The notes beneath the pieces were generated by a model. It had not been told where the DNA came from. It worked only from the letters and a program-made list of their open reading frames with translations, and ran no database searches. A program made the position numbers and the translations under genes. DNA of 64,000 nt from Lachnospiraceae bacterium UBA7182 (GTDB lineage: Bacteria > Bacillota > Clostridia > Lachnospirales > Lachnospiraceae), in the NCBI GenBank assembly GCA_002491115.1, contig DKVI01000052.1, forward strand, positions 1-64,000, written 5' to 3'. This document shows positions 24,856-34,354 of the stretch, one piece after another. Positions within the stretch are counted from its first letter, which is position 1. Each line of letters opens with the position of its first letter.

Positions 24856-26260
24856 TTTAATATGGCGTTTCATGGAACGCTGCGGGGCGCAGATGGTTTC
24901 TTTTGTGGTCTCCATTGTACTGGCCCGGCTGCTGCTTCCGGAACAGTACGGTCAGGTTGCTTTAATCTCCGTATTTATTACAATCCTGAACGTGTTTGTT
25001 GACAGCGGTTTCGGCAATGCTCTGATTCAGAAAAAAGATGCCGACTACAGGGATTTTTCAACCGTGTTTTTTTTTAATGTGGGTTTTTGCCTGCTTTTGT
25101 ATGCGGCTGTTTTTTTATGCGCGCCGTTGATTGCGCTTTTTTATGAAGATCCTTCGCTTACGCCTCTAATCAGGGTATTAAGTTTGACGATTGTGATCTC
25201 GGGAGTAAAAAACATACAGCAGGTGTATGTTATGAAAAACCTGATCTTTAAAAAATTTTTTTACGCCACGTTGTTTGGGACTGTGTTGTCGGCTTTTGTG
25301 GGGATCGCGCTGGCCATGCGCGGTTTCGGCGTGTGGGCGCTGGTGTTTCAGCATCTGACCAATACATTTGTGGATACCTGTGTTCTCTGGCTGACGGTAA
25401 AGTGGTATCCCAACTGGTATTTTTCCTTTCAAAGATTAAGAGAAATGTTCTCTTATGGATATAAACTGTTATTGTCTTCCCTGATGAATACCGTTTATAT
25501 AAATTTTCGCCAGCTGATCATCGGAAAATTTTATTCCTCGGCTGACCTGGCTTTTTATAATAAGGGAAAACAATTTCCCTACCTGATCGTTCAGAATGTA
25601 AATACCTCCATTGACAGCGTGCTGTTTCCGGTCATGTCCAGGGCGCAGGACAATAAAGAGGAATTAAAAAAGATGATCCGTTTGTCGATTAAAACCGGCA
25701 GTTTTATCATGTGGCCGCTGCTGATCGGTCTTGCGTCGGTATCGGAGTCCCTGATCGAACTGCTTTTGACAGAAAAGTGGATGCCCTGTGTGCCGTACCT
25801 GATTATATTTTGTCTTGTGTGCGGCTGGTATCCGATCCAGACCGCGAACCTGAACGCGATCAAGGCGGTTGGGCGCAGCGATATTTTCCTGAAACTGGAG
25901 ATTATACAGTCCGTATGCGGGATCGCGCTTCTGATACCGGTGATTCATAAAGGCGTATGGTATATTGCTCTTATGTTCCTGGTAAGCAGCATACTGAACT
26001 GTATGATTATCGCGTACCCGAACAGGAAGCTGGTTGGATATGGCTGTTTTCAGCAGTTTTTTGACATGTTGCCAATCTTACTGCTTGCGGTTATAATGGG
26101 AGCGGTTGTATATTGTGTTAAATATTTTGTGGGAAATCTGTATATAAGGCTATTGATACAGGTGCCGGTCGGGATGGCGGTTTATACGGCTGGCGCGGCG
26201 TTTTTTAAATTTGAGGCTTTTTACTATATACTTGGTATGTTAAAACGCAGAAAAGCCTGA
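24827..26260 (+). CDS. Wzx-type polysaccharide flippase (WzxC/TuaB-like)
   Basis: A 477-residue protein with about 12-14 helices. The N-terminal SNLIWRFMERCGAQMVSFVVSIVLARLLLPEQYG is diagnostic for the Polysacc_synt_3 branch (WzxC, TuaB). DSGFGNALIQKKDA and YNKGKQFP are further family signatures. It moves lipid-linked repeat units across the membrane. It is the second flippase of the window and belongs to a family different from the MurJ-like one at 16038, which supports two export routes. The start has AGAGG about 8 bases upstream inside the preceding gene. Confidence 0.92.
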   Translation: MDRKEQVVSNLIWRFMERCGAQMVSFVVSIVLARLLLPEQYGQVALISVFITILNVFVDSGFGNALIQKKDADYRDFSTVFFFNVGFCLLLYAAVFLCAPLIALFYEDPSLTPLIRVLSLTIVISGVKNIQQVYVMKNLIFKKFFYATLFGTVLSAFVGIALAMRGFGVWALVFQHLTNTFVDTCVLWLTVKWYPNWYFSFQRLREMFSYGYKLLLSSLMNTVYINFRQLIIGKFYSSADLAFYNKGKQFPYLIVQNVNTSIDSVLFPVMSRAQDNKEELKKMIRLSIKTGSFIMWPLLIGLASVSESLIELLLTEKWMPCVPYLIIFCLVCGWYPIQTANLNAIKAVGRSDIFLKLEIIQSVCGIALLIPVIHKGVWYIALMFLVSSILNCMIIAYPNRKLVGYGCFQQFFDMLPILLLAVIMGAVVYCVKYFVGNLYIRLLIQVPVGMAVYTAGAAFFKFEAFYYILGMLKRRKA

Positions 26261-26275
26261 GGATAGGAGAACAGG

Positions 26276-27391
26276 ATGGAAATTAATGTCACAAAAAGTT
26301 CCATGCCGGATTTTGAAGAGTACTGTAATGAAATCCGGGAACTCTGGGAGTCGCACTGGCTTACCAATATGGGAACAAAACATAAGGAATTGATCGAACA
26401 GCTAAAGTCGTACATGCAGGTGGAAGGCGTTGATCTGGTGACCAATGGGCATATGGCGCTGGAGCTGTCCATGCAGGCCATGAATCTGTCAGGAGAAGTC
26501 ATCACCACGCCTTTTACTTTTATTTCAACCACTCATGCGATTGTAAGGAGCGGGCTGACTCCTGTGTTCTGCGATATTCATCCATATGATTTTACAATGG
26601 ATGTATCCAGGATTGAAGAACTGATCACGGACAAAACTTCCGCGATCCTTCCGGTGCATGTATATGGTAACGTCTGCGATGTGGAACAGATCCGTAAAAT
26701 CGCAGAAAAACACGGGTTAAAAGTTATCTATGATGCCGCTCATACATTCGGAGTCAAATATAAGGGACAGGGAATCGGAAATTTTGGAGACGTGTCCTGT
26801 TTCAGTTTTCATGCCACGAAAGTGTTCCATACCATTGAAGGAGGCGCAATCTGTTATAAAGATCAGGCGTTTGGCGAAGTGATCAAGGTTATGAAAGACT
26901 TTGGTATCTATGATGAGGAACTGGTGACAGAGACAGGGCCAAACGCTAAAATGAACGAATTCTGCGCCGCTATGGGATTATGTAATCTGCGCCATATTGA
27001 TGAAGAGATAGCCAAAAGGAAAAAAATTACGGAGCGGTACCGGGAGCGCCTTGAAGGCGTTGAAGGGATTCAGTTATCGCCCGTACAGCCGGATGTGGTT
27101 TCCAATTATGCGTATTTTCCGGTTGTTTTTGACGAAAAACTTTTTGGCGCAGGAAGGGATGAAGTGAAGGAACGGCTGGCAAAAGAGAAGATCGGCGCAA
27201 GAAAATACTTCTACCCCCTTACCAGCCAGGCGATCTGCTATAAAGACAGATACGATGTCGGGAAGACGCCGGTCGCAGCCCGGGTCAGCCAAAGGGTTTT
27301 GACGCTTCCGCTCTACGCGGATCTGACCCTGGAAGAAACAGACCGGATCTGTGATCTGATCCTGCAATGCAGAAAGGTGGTTGTAAAATAG
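26276..27391 (+). CDS. DegT/DnrJ/EryC1/StrS aminotransferase (VioA-like)
   Basis: 371 residues, PLP-dependent type I fold. The internal-aldimine lysine lies in SFHATKVFHTIEGGA (Lys182); other signatures are TTPFTFISTTHAI, VHVYGN and DAAHTFGVKYKG. The HATKVF-TIEGG pattern is characteristic of the VioA/DesI subgroup that makes dTDP-4-amino-4,6-dideoxyglucose, so a 4-amino-6-deoxyhexose is the likely product. A dTDP-glucose 4,6-dehydratase is not in the window. Substrate assignment is by resemblance only. A good AGGAGA site precedes the start. Confidence 0.85.
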   Translation: MEINVTKSSMPDFEEYCNEIRELWESHWLTNMGTKHKELIEQLKSYMQVEGVDLVTNGHMALELSMQAMNLSGEVITTPFTFISTTHAIVRSGLTPVFCDIHPYDFTMDVSRIEELITDKTSAILPVHVYGNVCDVEQIRKIAEKHGLKVIYDAAHTFGVKYKGQGIGNFGDVSCFSFHATKVFHTIEGGAICYKDQAFGEVIKVMKDFGIYDEELVTETGPNAKMNEFCAAMGLCNLRHIDEEIAKRKKITERYRERLEGVEGIQLSPVQPDVVSNYAYFPVVFDEKLFGAGRDEVKERLAKEKIGARKYFYPLTSQAICYKDRYDVGKTPVAARVSQRVLTLPLYADLTLEETDRICDLILQCRKVVVK

Positions 27392-27446
27392 TGATAAAGG
27401 TGATAAACTAATCCAAAATATGGATAGCCATGTACAGGAGTGTCTT

Positions 27447-29306
27447 ATGTCTGGTACCAGAAACAAAAAGTTCATATACAGGGTTTTTCTTCTGGTCCTT
27501 GTGGACGCCCTGATTACGGCCTTTGCAGGGCCGGTTGCCATTTATATTCGCTATAACTTTATTCTTGAACCGTCGGCCATTACGTTTATTGAAAATATTT
27601 TGAAATATTATCCGTTTAATCTGGCGGTCACGCTGGCGGCTTTCGCGGCGTTTCGCCTGTACCGGGGCATCTGGAAATACGCCAGCGGTACGGATCTGGC
27701 CAATGTTATTGGGGCCTGCGGCGTGTCGGCCGTGGTACAGACGGCGGGCATGAAGCTGATGGGACTGTCTGTCCCCAGAAGTTATCCGCTTATGTACTTT
27801 GCGGTTTTGACCGGCGGGATCGCCGTGTTTCGCTTTATGTACCGGATTCAGGGTTACATCCAGCAGAGGCGGGAAGACATGGTTCGGACAGGCAAGAAGA
27901 ATACGATGATCATAGGCGCCGGCGAAGCGGGTTATACGTTGTTAAAAGAACTTCAAAACAGCCGTTTTACTTTGCAGCATGTCTGCTGCCTGGTGGATGA
28001 CGATCCCGGGAAAAAGGGAAAATATCTGCGGGGGGTTCTGGTGGCGGGAAACCGTTATGATATTATCAGGCTGGCGGAGGAATACCAGGTGGATGAGATT
28101 ATGATTGCCATACCGTCTGCTTCCCGCGCGTCCGTCCAGGAGATTCTGGATATCTGCAGTCAGACCGGATGTAAGCTGAAAGTCCTTCCGGGTCTTTATC
28201 AGCTTGTAAACGGGGAAGTCAGCGTATCCAAGCTTCGCAATGTGGAGATTGAAGATCTGCTCGGAAGAGATCCGGTGGACACAAAAGTGGACAGCATTAT
28301 GGATTATGTGTCAGGGAAGACGGTGCTTGTGACCGGGGGCGGAGGGTCCATCGGGAGCGAACTTTGCCGCCAGATCGCAAGGCATGAACCAAAGCGTCTG
28401 GTGATTTTGGATATTTATGAAAACAATGCCTATGATATTCAGCAGGAGCTGATCCGGGATTATCCGGATCTGGATTTATCCGTCCTGATCGGATCGGTGC
28501 GAAACACCCACAGGATGAACAATATATTTGAGACTTACCGGCCGGATATCGTCTACCACGCCGCGGCTCACAAGCATGTGCCGCTGATGGAGGACAGCCC
28601 CAACGAGTCTATTAAGAATAACGTCATGGGGACTTATAAGACGGTACAGGCAGCAGACCGGTACGGGGTATCCCGCTTTGTACTGATTTCCACCGATAAA
28701 GCAGTGAATCCAACCAATATTATGGGGGCGTCCAAGCGAATCTGCGAGATGATCATTCAGATGATGAACTATCGGTCGGAGACAGAATTTGTGGCTGTGC
28801 GCTTTGGCAATGTGCTGGGCAGCAACGGAAGCGTGATTCCGCTTTTTAAGAAGCAGATCGAGGAGGGCGGTCCCGTGACCGTGACCCATCCGGATATTAT
28901 CCGTTATTTTATGACCATTCCCGAGGCGGTATCTCTGGTGCTTCAGGCAGGCGCCAGAGCCAGAGGAGGAGAGATCTTTGTGCTGGATATGGGGAAACCG
29001 GTAAAGATACTGGATCTTGCCCTGAACCTGATTCGTCTGTCCGGTTATAAACCTTATGAAGATATACAGATTCGTTTTACAGGCCTTCGCCCCGGGGAAA
29101 AACTGTACGAGGAGCTTTTGATGAGCGAGGAAGGCCTTACAGGTACGGACAATGAGCTGATCCACATCGGAAAACCCATAGAGTTTGACGAGACAAAATT
29201 TATGAGACAGCTAAAAGAGCTGGATGAACTCTCCAGGATGGACAGTCCGCTGATCAAAGAAAAGGTTATGGAGATCGTCCCGACTTACCATATAAAAAAC
29301 AATTAA
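27447..29306 (+). CDS. Membrane UDP-GlcNAc 4,6-dehydratase (CapD/PglF/WbpM family)
   Basis: A 619-residue protein. ATG 27447 is preferred (AGGAG at 27436-27440); ATG 27420 lacks a site. Four N-terminal helices are followed by a CoA-binding-like Rossmann domain (GAGEAGYTLLKEL), then the extended SDR catalytic domain with LVTGGGGSIGSELCRQ near 300. STDKAVNPTNIMGASKR contains the Met-Lys variant of the SDR triad typical of large inverting/retaining UDP-HexNAc dehydratases. It makes UDP-4-keto-6-deoxy-HexNAc, the substrate for the aminotransferase immediately downstream. Confidence 0.93.
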   Translation: MSGTRNKKFIYRVFLLVLVDALITAFAGPVAIYIRYNFILEPSAITFIENILKYYPFNLAVTLAAFAAFRLYRGIWKYASGTDLANVIGACGVSAVVQTAGMKLMGLSVPRSYPLMYFAVLTGGIAVFRFMYRIQGYIQQRREDMVRTGKKNTMIIGAGEAGYTLLKELQNSRFTLQHVCCLVDDDPGKKGKYLRGVLVAGNRYDIIRLAEEYQVDEIMIAIPSASRASVQEILDICSQTGCKLKVLPGLYQLVNGEVSVSKLRNVEIEDLLGRDPVDTKVDSIMDYVSGKTVLVTGGGGSIGSELCRQIARHEPKRLVILDIYENNAYDIQQELIRDYPDLDLSVLIGSVRNTHRMNNIFETYRPDIVYHAAAHKHVPLMEDSPNESIKNNVMGTYKTVQAADRYGVSRFVLISTDKAVNPTNIMGASKRICEMIIQMMNYRSETEFVAVRFGNVLGSNGSVIPLFKKQIEEGGPVTVTHPDIIRYFMTIPEAVSLVLQAGARARGGEIFVLDMGKPVKILDLALNLIRLSGYKPYEDIQIRFTGLRPGEKLYEELLMSEEGLTGTDNELIHIGKPIEFDETKFMRQLKELDELSRMDSPLIKEKVMEIVPTYHIKNN

Positions 29307-29328
29307 TATTTGAAAAGAGGCGTGTTTT

Positions 29329-30462
29329 ATGGGACACATTTATCTGGCTTCCCCGCATATGAGCGAGGAAGGATTTGAGCAGGCATATGTAAAAGAGGCG
29401 TTTGACACGAACTGGATCTCTCCCCTTGGAAAAAATGTGAATGAATTTGAAAAGGAGCTGGCTTCCTACGTGGGGGCGAAAGACGCGGCGGCTCTGTCTG
29501 CCGGTACGGCTGCGATTCATATGGCGATAAAAGCCGCAGGCGTGAAAGAAGGGGATATTGTATTCTGCCAGTCTCTTACTTTTTCCGCCACGGCCAATCC
29601 GATCCTTTATGAAAAGGCGGTTCCGGTATTTATCGACAGCGATTATGAGACCTGGAATATGTCGCCGGAAGCTTTGGAGAAGGCATTTGAAAAATATCCT
29701 GACGTAAAGGCGGTTCTGCCGGTGCATCTTTATGGTCTGCCGGCCAATATGGACCGGATTATGGAGATCTGCAGAAAGCATGGCGTGCCGGTCATTGAAG
29801 ACGCGGCGGAGAGTCTTGGAAGCATTTATCATGGACAGGCTACGGGAACTTTCGGCGACTACGGAATCTTTTCTTTTAACGGGAATAAAATTATCACCAC
29901 TTCCGGCGGCGGTATGCTGGTTTGCAATATGGAAGAAGAAAAGGCCAAAGAGCGGATCGCGAAGGTGCGCTTCTGGGCAACCCAGGCCAGAGAACCGGCA
30001 CGTCATTATGAACATAAAGAAATTGGGTATAATTATCGTATGAGCAATATTGTGGCGGGGATCGGCCGGGGCCAGATGAAAGTTCTTGAGCAGAGAGTGG
30101 AGAAGAAGCGGCAGATCTTCGACTATTACCGGGAGCATCTGGGGGATCTGAAAGGCGTATCCTTTATGCCCATGCATGAGGGTGAACGGTCCAACTGCTG
30201 GCTCAGCGTATGTTTACTTTCAGAGGAAAGTAAAGTCCGTCCGCTGGATGTGATGGAAGCTTTGGAACAGGCGGATATCGAAAGCCGTCCGGTATGGAAG
30301 CCCATGCATCTGCAGCCGGTGTTTGCCGGATATGACTATGTGGACAACGGCGGCGTGGCGGAATCGCTTTTTACAGGAGGGGTCTGCCTGCCAAGTGATA
30401 CAAAGATGACCGGGGAGGATCTTGCCGGAATCTGCAGGATCATCCGGGGATTGTGGGGATAG
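29329..30462 (+). CDS. PglE-like UDP-4-amino sugar aminotransferase (DegT family)
   Basis: 377 residues. PLP lysine in SFNGNKIITTSGGG (Lys187), with SAGTAAIHMAIKAAG, TFSATANPILYE and EDAAESLGS. This is the PglE/LegC/FlmB subgroup that transaminates UDP-4-keto-6-deoxy-HexNAc. Position between the dehydratase and a PglC-like transferase reproduces the PglF-PglE-PglC series of bacillosamine synthesis. The matching PglD acetyltransferase is not adjacent. The stop codon abuts the next start directly. Confidence 0.92.
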   Translation: MGHIYLASPHMSEEGFEQAYVKEAFDTNWISPLGKNVNEFEKELASYVGAKDAAALSAGTAAIHMAIKAAGVKEGDIVFCQSLTFSATANPILYEKAVPVFIDSDYETWNMSPEALEKAFEKYPDVKAVLPVHLYGLPANMDRIMEICRKHGVPVIEDAAESLGSIYHGQATGTFGDYGIFSFNGNKIITTSGGGMLVCNMEEEKAKERIAKVRFWATQAREPARHYEHKEIGYNYRMSNIVAGIGRGQMKVLEQRVEKKRQIFDYYREHLGDLKGVSFMPMHEGERSNCWLSVCLLSEESKVRPLDVMEALEQADIESRPVWKPMHLQPVFAGYDYVDNGGVAESLFTGGVCLPSDTKMTGEDLAGICRIIRGLWG

Positions 30463-31158
30463 ATGAAGCAGGGATTTTACGCAAAATGTATCAAACGAAA
30501 ACTGGATATTGTGTTGTCCGCGGGAGCGCTTTTTTTCTTAAGCCCTGTGATGATCGTGACGGCTGTGATGGTGCGCAGAAACCTTGGGAGTCCGGTGCTT
30601 TTTACCCAGTTAAGACCGGGAAAGGGCGAGAAGATTTTTAAAATGTATAAGTTTCGCACTATGACGGACGCGCGGGATGCGGACGGAAATCTGCTCCCCG
30701 ACGAAGCGCGCCTGACGGAATTCGGTAAATTTTTAAGAAGCAGCAGTCTGGATGAACTTCCGGAGCTTTTTAATATTTTAAAAGGCGATATGAGTATCGT
30801 GGGACCACGGCCGCAGCTGGTGCGTGATATGGTGTTTATGACCAGAGAGCAAAGACGCAGGCATAAAGTACCTCAGGGTTTAACAGGCCTTGCCCAGGTA
30901 AACGGAAGGAATAACATATCCTGGGAGGACAAGCTTTCCTTTGACCAGAAATATGTCAAACATATCACTTTTCCGGGGGATCTTTGGATCGTGCTTCGGA
31001 CAGTGGGTAATGTGCTGCATAAAGAGGATATCAATATGGACGGTATGGCTACGGCGGAAGACTTTGGCGATTATCTGCTTCGGACGGGGCAGGTGGATCA
31101 GAAGACTTACGATAAAAAGCAGAGAATTGCCCGCCGGATCTGTGAGAGGAACAGTTGA
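30463..31158 (+). CDS. Initiating phosphoglycosyltransferase (PglC/WcaJ family)
   Basis: A 231-residue monotopic membrane protein. The re-entrant N-terminal hydrophobic segment (about 13-35) is followed by KMYKFRTMTD, the Asp-Glu catalytic dyad in SLDELPELFNILKGDMS and IVGPRPQL. Short, lacking the extra N-terminal helices of WbaP, hence the PglC type. It transfers a phospho-sugar from UDP to undecaprenyl phosphate and so starts the repeat unit, probably with the amino sugar made by the two genes before it. A second initiating enzyme lies at 52503. Confidence 0.93.
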   Translation: MKQGFYAKCIKRKLDIVLSAGALFFLSPVMIVTAVMVRRNLGSPVLFTQLRPGKGEKIFKMYKFRTMTDARDADGNLLPDEARLTEFGKFLRSSSLDELPELFNILKGDMSIVGPRPQLVRDMVFMTREQRRRHKVPQGLTGLAQVNGRNNISWEDKLSFDQKYVKHITFPGDLWIVLRTVGNVLHKEDINMDGMATAEDFGDYLLRTGQVDQKTYDKKQRIARRICERNS

Positions 31159-31172
31159 AAGGTATGGATGGT

Positions 31173-32024
31173 ATGAACAGAGAGTGGGAATATTATAATC
31201 ATGCGCTCGTCCCTTCGACAGCTCCTCACAGAACGCCGGATACTTCCTGGATGAAAAGCCCCAAAGAATGGAAGAAACGTTCGGATGGGAAATATCCGTT
31301 GTTTGCCCGGTGGATTACAGATTTTGATTGTCAGGAAGAGACGGAATGGTGGTGTCTGGTGAAAGACACGCCTTTTGATATCATGTCTTTAAAATCAAAC
31401 CGCCGAAGCATTATTACCCGGGGATTAAAGCGTGTGGATGTCAGGATGATCTGTCCGGCAGATTATGCCGCTCAGATGGCAAATGTGCTGATCAAGGCAT
31501 GGAGTTCCTATGATGAGGCTTATACAGAAGGAAATGACAGGGAAAGACTGACAAAAGAATTTCAGGAATTAACAAAAGATTCCCTTGGCAATACAGAGTA
31601 TCTGGGAGCGTTTCTAAAAGATACAGATACGTTGATTGGCTATAGTATTTATCTGGTGCATGAGGATTGGATCGAATATTCTGTCGTGAAGACAGACCCT
31701 GAATACCTGAATACGCAGGTAAATGCAGCGTTGGCCTATTATGGGCTGGAACGCTATATAAGGCCCGGAATCAAATATGTGCATGGCGGATGGCGGACGA
31801 TGATTCATGACACAAATTATCAGGATTATCTGGAAAAGAATTTTGGTTACCGCAAAGCATACTGCAGGCTTCATGTACAGTATCGTCCGTGGATGAAAGC
31901 AATGGTATATGCGCTGTATCCATTTCGGAATCTGATTAAAAAAGGCTCTAAAAATAAACTGATCTATCAAATATGGTGTACATTACATCAGGAGGAAATC
32001 CATCGTACGTTTCATGAAAGATAA
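31173..32024 (+). CDS. GNAT/FemAB-like acyltransferase candidate
   Basis: About 284 residues. The start is uncertain: ATG 31173 has AAAGG 10 bases upstream; ATG 31164 and TTG 31155 are alternatives. Soluble, rich in Tyr and Trp, with a GNAT-like strand-helix-strand region (LGAFLKDTDTLIGYSIYL) near the middle and a repeat of this pattern (YVHGGWRTMIHDTNYQDYLEKNFGY) later. Such two-lobed proteins include GNAT and FemAB-type aminoacyl/acyl transferases. Located right after the PglC-like gene, it may N-acylate the 4-amino sugar, standing in for the missing PglD. The family call is tentative. Confidence 0.5.
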   Translation: MNREWEYYNHALVPSTAPHRTPDTSWMKSPKEWKKRSDGKYPLFARWITDFDCQEETEWWCLVKDTPFDIMSLKSNRRSIITRGLKRVDVRMICPADYAAQMANVLIKAWSSYDEAYTEGNDRERLTKEFQELTKDSLGNTEYLGAFLKDTDTLIGYSIYLVHEDWIEYSVVKTDPEYLNTQVNAALAYYGLERYIRPGIKYVHGGWRTMIHDTNYQDYLEKNFGYRKAYCRLHVQYRPWMKAMVYALYPFRNLIKKGSKNKLIYQIWCTLHQEEIHRTFHER

Positions 32025-32042
32025 AAGAGGTGACCATACAGT

Positions 32043-33278
32043 ATGAATATCTGGTTTTTTAATCATTATGCAGTGCCTGTCAGCCTGTATCCTCTGGCGC
32101 GTCCGTTCCATTTCGCGAACCATCTGCAGAAAAAGGGGCATAAAGTGACGATCTTTGCCGCAAGCTCCGTCCATTTATCGGACAAGAACCTGATCACGGA
32201 CAGAAGGCCCATGCGGGCAAAGCGGACGGACGGGATCCGGTATGTGTTTTTAAAAGCGAGAAATTATAAAGGCAACGGCCTGGGGCGGATACTGAACTTT
32301 TTTGACTATACGTTTCGTCTGTTTACCCAGACCGGGAAGTTTAATAAGCCGGATGTGATCATGGCTACTTCCGTACATCCGCTGGCCTGTGTGGCCGGGA
32401 TTCTGCTGGCGAAAAAATACCGCTGCAGATGTGTGGTGGAGATCGCGGACTTATGGCCGCTGACGCTGGTGGAGTACGGCGCCATCAAAGAGGATCAGCT
32501 CATTACCCGGGCCTTGTACGCGCTGGAGCACTGGATTTATAAAAAAGCGGACGCGGTTATCTTTACCATGTACGGAGGGAAGCAGTATATCCGGGACATG
32601 GGCTGGGCGTCGGATGTAGATCTTGACAAAATTTATTATATTAACAATGGTGTGGATCTGGAGCTTTACAGAAAACAGGAACAAAAGGAAATCTATGAGG
32701 ATGAAGACCTGGACAAAAAGAGTACTTTTAAGGTGATGTATACAGGTTCTATGGGCATTGCCAATTCGGTATATGACATTCTGGATGCCGCGAAGCTTCT
32801 GGAAAATTATAAAGATATCCGGTTCTTCCTGTTCGGCGGCGGGTATCAGGAAGAGGATCTGAAAGAATACTGCCGGGAACATGGGATTACCAACGTGTTG
32901 TTTAAAGGGAAAGTAAATAAAAAATATATTCCGGGTATTCTTGCAAGAGGGGACTTGAATATGCTTACCGGACCCAGCGACAAAGTATCAGAGTATGGTA
33001 TGAGCATGAATAAGATGTTTGACTACATGGCTTCCGGCCATCCGACCGTGTCCAATATTGAAACAAAAAACGATCTGTTTGTGGACAATGGCTGCGGTGT
33101 AACAGTGGAAGCGGGAAGCGCCCGGGAGATGGCGGACGCTGTTCTTGATTTCTACAGGATGGATCAGACCAGGTACGGAGCCTATTGCATGAACGCAAAA
33201 GAAACGGTGAAGCAGTATGATTTTGCGTTTCTTACGGACAGGCTGGAAGAAATCCTTACAGGAGAGGTGACAAAATGA
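32043..33278 (+). CDS. Glycosyltransferase family 4 (WbuB/WcaI-like)
   Basis: A 411-residue GT-B enzyme. N-terminal IWFFNHYAVPV, then KPDVIMATSVHPLACVAGILLAKK, DLWPLTLVEYG and the C-terminal donor-site YTGSMGIANSVYDILDAA, with FDYMASGHPTV replacing the usual E-x7-E arrangement. It is clearly paralogous to the GT4 gene at 53848, which shares the NHYA start, the SVHPLA/SAHPLA block and the C-terminal layout. The family typically transfers HexNAc residues such as FucNAc. It overlaps the next start by 4 bases. Confidence 0.9.
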   Translation: MNIWFFNHYAVPVSLYPLARPFHFANHLQKKGHKVTIFAASSVHLSDKNLITDRRPMRAKRTDGIRYVFLKARNYKGNGLGRILNFFDYTFRLFTQTGKFNKPDVIMATSVHPLACVAGILLAKKYRCRCVVEIADLWPLTLVEYGAIKEDQLITRALYALEHWIYKKADAVIFTMYGGKQYIRDMGWASDVDLDKIYYINNGVDLELYRKQEQKEIYEDEDLDKKSTFKVMYTGSMGIANSVYDILDAAKLLENYKDIRFFLFGGGYQEEDLKEYCREHGITNVLFKGKVNKKYIPGILARGDLNMLTGPSDKVSEYGMSMNKMFDYMASGHPTVSNIETKNDLFVDNGCGVTVEAGSAREMADAVLDFYRMDQTRYGAYCMNAKETVKQYDFAFLTDRLEEILTGEVTK

Positions 33279-34354
33279 AATATGTATTGATCGGATGCGG
33301 GCGTATCGCAACGAATCATATCAAGGCGGTATTAAACAATCATCTGGAATTTGCGGCTGTCTGCGACGCGGACCCGGAACATATGGAAAGTCTGCTTAAA
33401 AATCACGGCCTTGATAAGGATACTTCCATCAGACGGTATACAGATTATAAAAAGATGATAGAAGAAGTTAAGCCGGATTTGGCCGGGATTGCCACAGAGA
33501 GCGGGATTCACGCGAAGATTGCCCTGTTCTGTATTGATCATGGCGTACATTGTATCATCGAAAAACCCATTGCCATGAGTATTGCGGATGCGGACGAGAT
33601 CGTCCGGCGCGCAAAAGAAAAAGGAGTGAAAGTGTCCGCCTGCCATCAGAACCGTTTTAATGTGGCGGTGCAGGAGACGAGAAAGGCGCTTCTGGAAGGC
33701 CGTTTCGGCAAGCTGTCCCATGGCTCCGTCCATGTACGCTGGAATCGTAACGAAGGATATTATGAGCAGGCAGACTGGAGAGGCAAGTGGGCTTCGGACG
33801 GAGGAGCGCTGATGAATCAGTGTATCCACGGGATCGATCTGCTGCGCTGGATGTTCGGAGATGAAGCAGAGGAAGTTTACGGTGTAACAAGACAGCAGTT
33901 CCATCACTATCTGGAAGCGGAGGATTTGGGTCTGGCGATCGTAAAGTTCAAAAACGGCGCGGTGGCGACCATAGAGGGAACGACCAATGTTTATCCGCAG
34001 AACCTGGAAGAGACATTGTATATTTTCGGAGAGAAAGGCACAGTCAAACTGGGCGGTAAATCCACCAACAATATCGATGTGTGGGAGTTTGCCGACAAAA
34101 AGGAATCGGATGACCGAAACCAGGGACTTAAAGAGGCCACCAGCAACGTCTATGGAAACGGACACACAAGCCTGTATGCGGATGTGATAGATGCCATTTT
34201 GACAGACCGGGAGCCCTATGTGGATGCCGTTGCCGGAAGAAACGCCCTGGAGCTGGTACTGGCCGTGTATAAAAGCCAGAAAGAAGGCATTCCGGTAAAA
34301 CTTCCTTTAAAAGACTTTAAGAGTGTGGATATGGCAGGAGAATTTGATGTTTAA
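33275..34354 (+). CDS. Gfo/Idh/MocA family oxidoreductase (WlbA/WbpB-like)
   Basis: 359 residues. An N-terminal Rossmann fold (YVLIGCGRIATNHIKAV) is followed by the family E-K-P motif in IIEKPIAMS near residue 95, HQNRFN, and ALMNQCIHGIDLLRWM with the catalytic-site histidine. Closest in appearance to WlbA/WbpB, which oxidise C3 of UDP-GlcNAc uronic acid ahead of a 3-aminotransferase. Its 3' neighbour is an LpxD-like acyltransferase and a DegT aminotransferase follows at 38211, the three activities needed for a 3-acylamino sugar. The overlap with that neighbour is 8 bases. Confidence 0.88.
   Translation: MKYVLIGCGRIATNHIKAVLNNHLEFAAVCDADPEHMESLLKNHGLDKDTSIRRYTDYKKMIEEVKPDLAGIATESGIHAKIALFCIDHGVHCIIEKPIAMSIADADEIVRRAKEKGVKVSACHQNRFNVAVQETRKALLEGRFGKLSHGSVHVRWNRNEGYYEQADWRGKWASDGGALMNQCIHGIDLLRWMFGDEAEEVYGVTRQQFHHYLEAEDLGLAIVKFKNGAVATIEGTTNVYPQNLEETLYIFGEKGTVKLGGKSTNNIDVWEFADKKESDDRNQGLKEATSNVYGNGHTSLYADVIDAILTDREPYVDAVAGRNALELVLAVYKSQKEGIPVKLPLKDFKSVDMAGEFDV

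Noticed and set aside
33332..34165. Open frame of about 277 codons on the minus strand
   Set aside because: Antisense to the Gfo/Idh/MocA gene, which carries all family motifs; explained by codon bias of the real gene.
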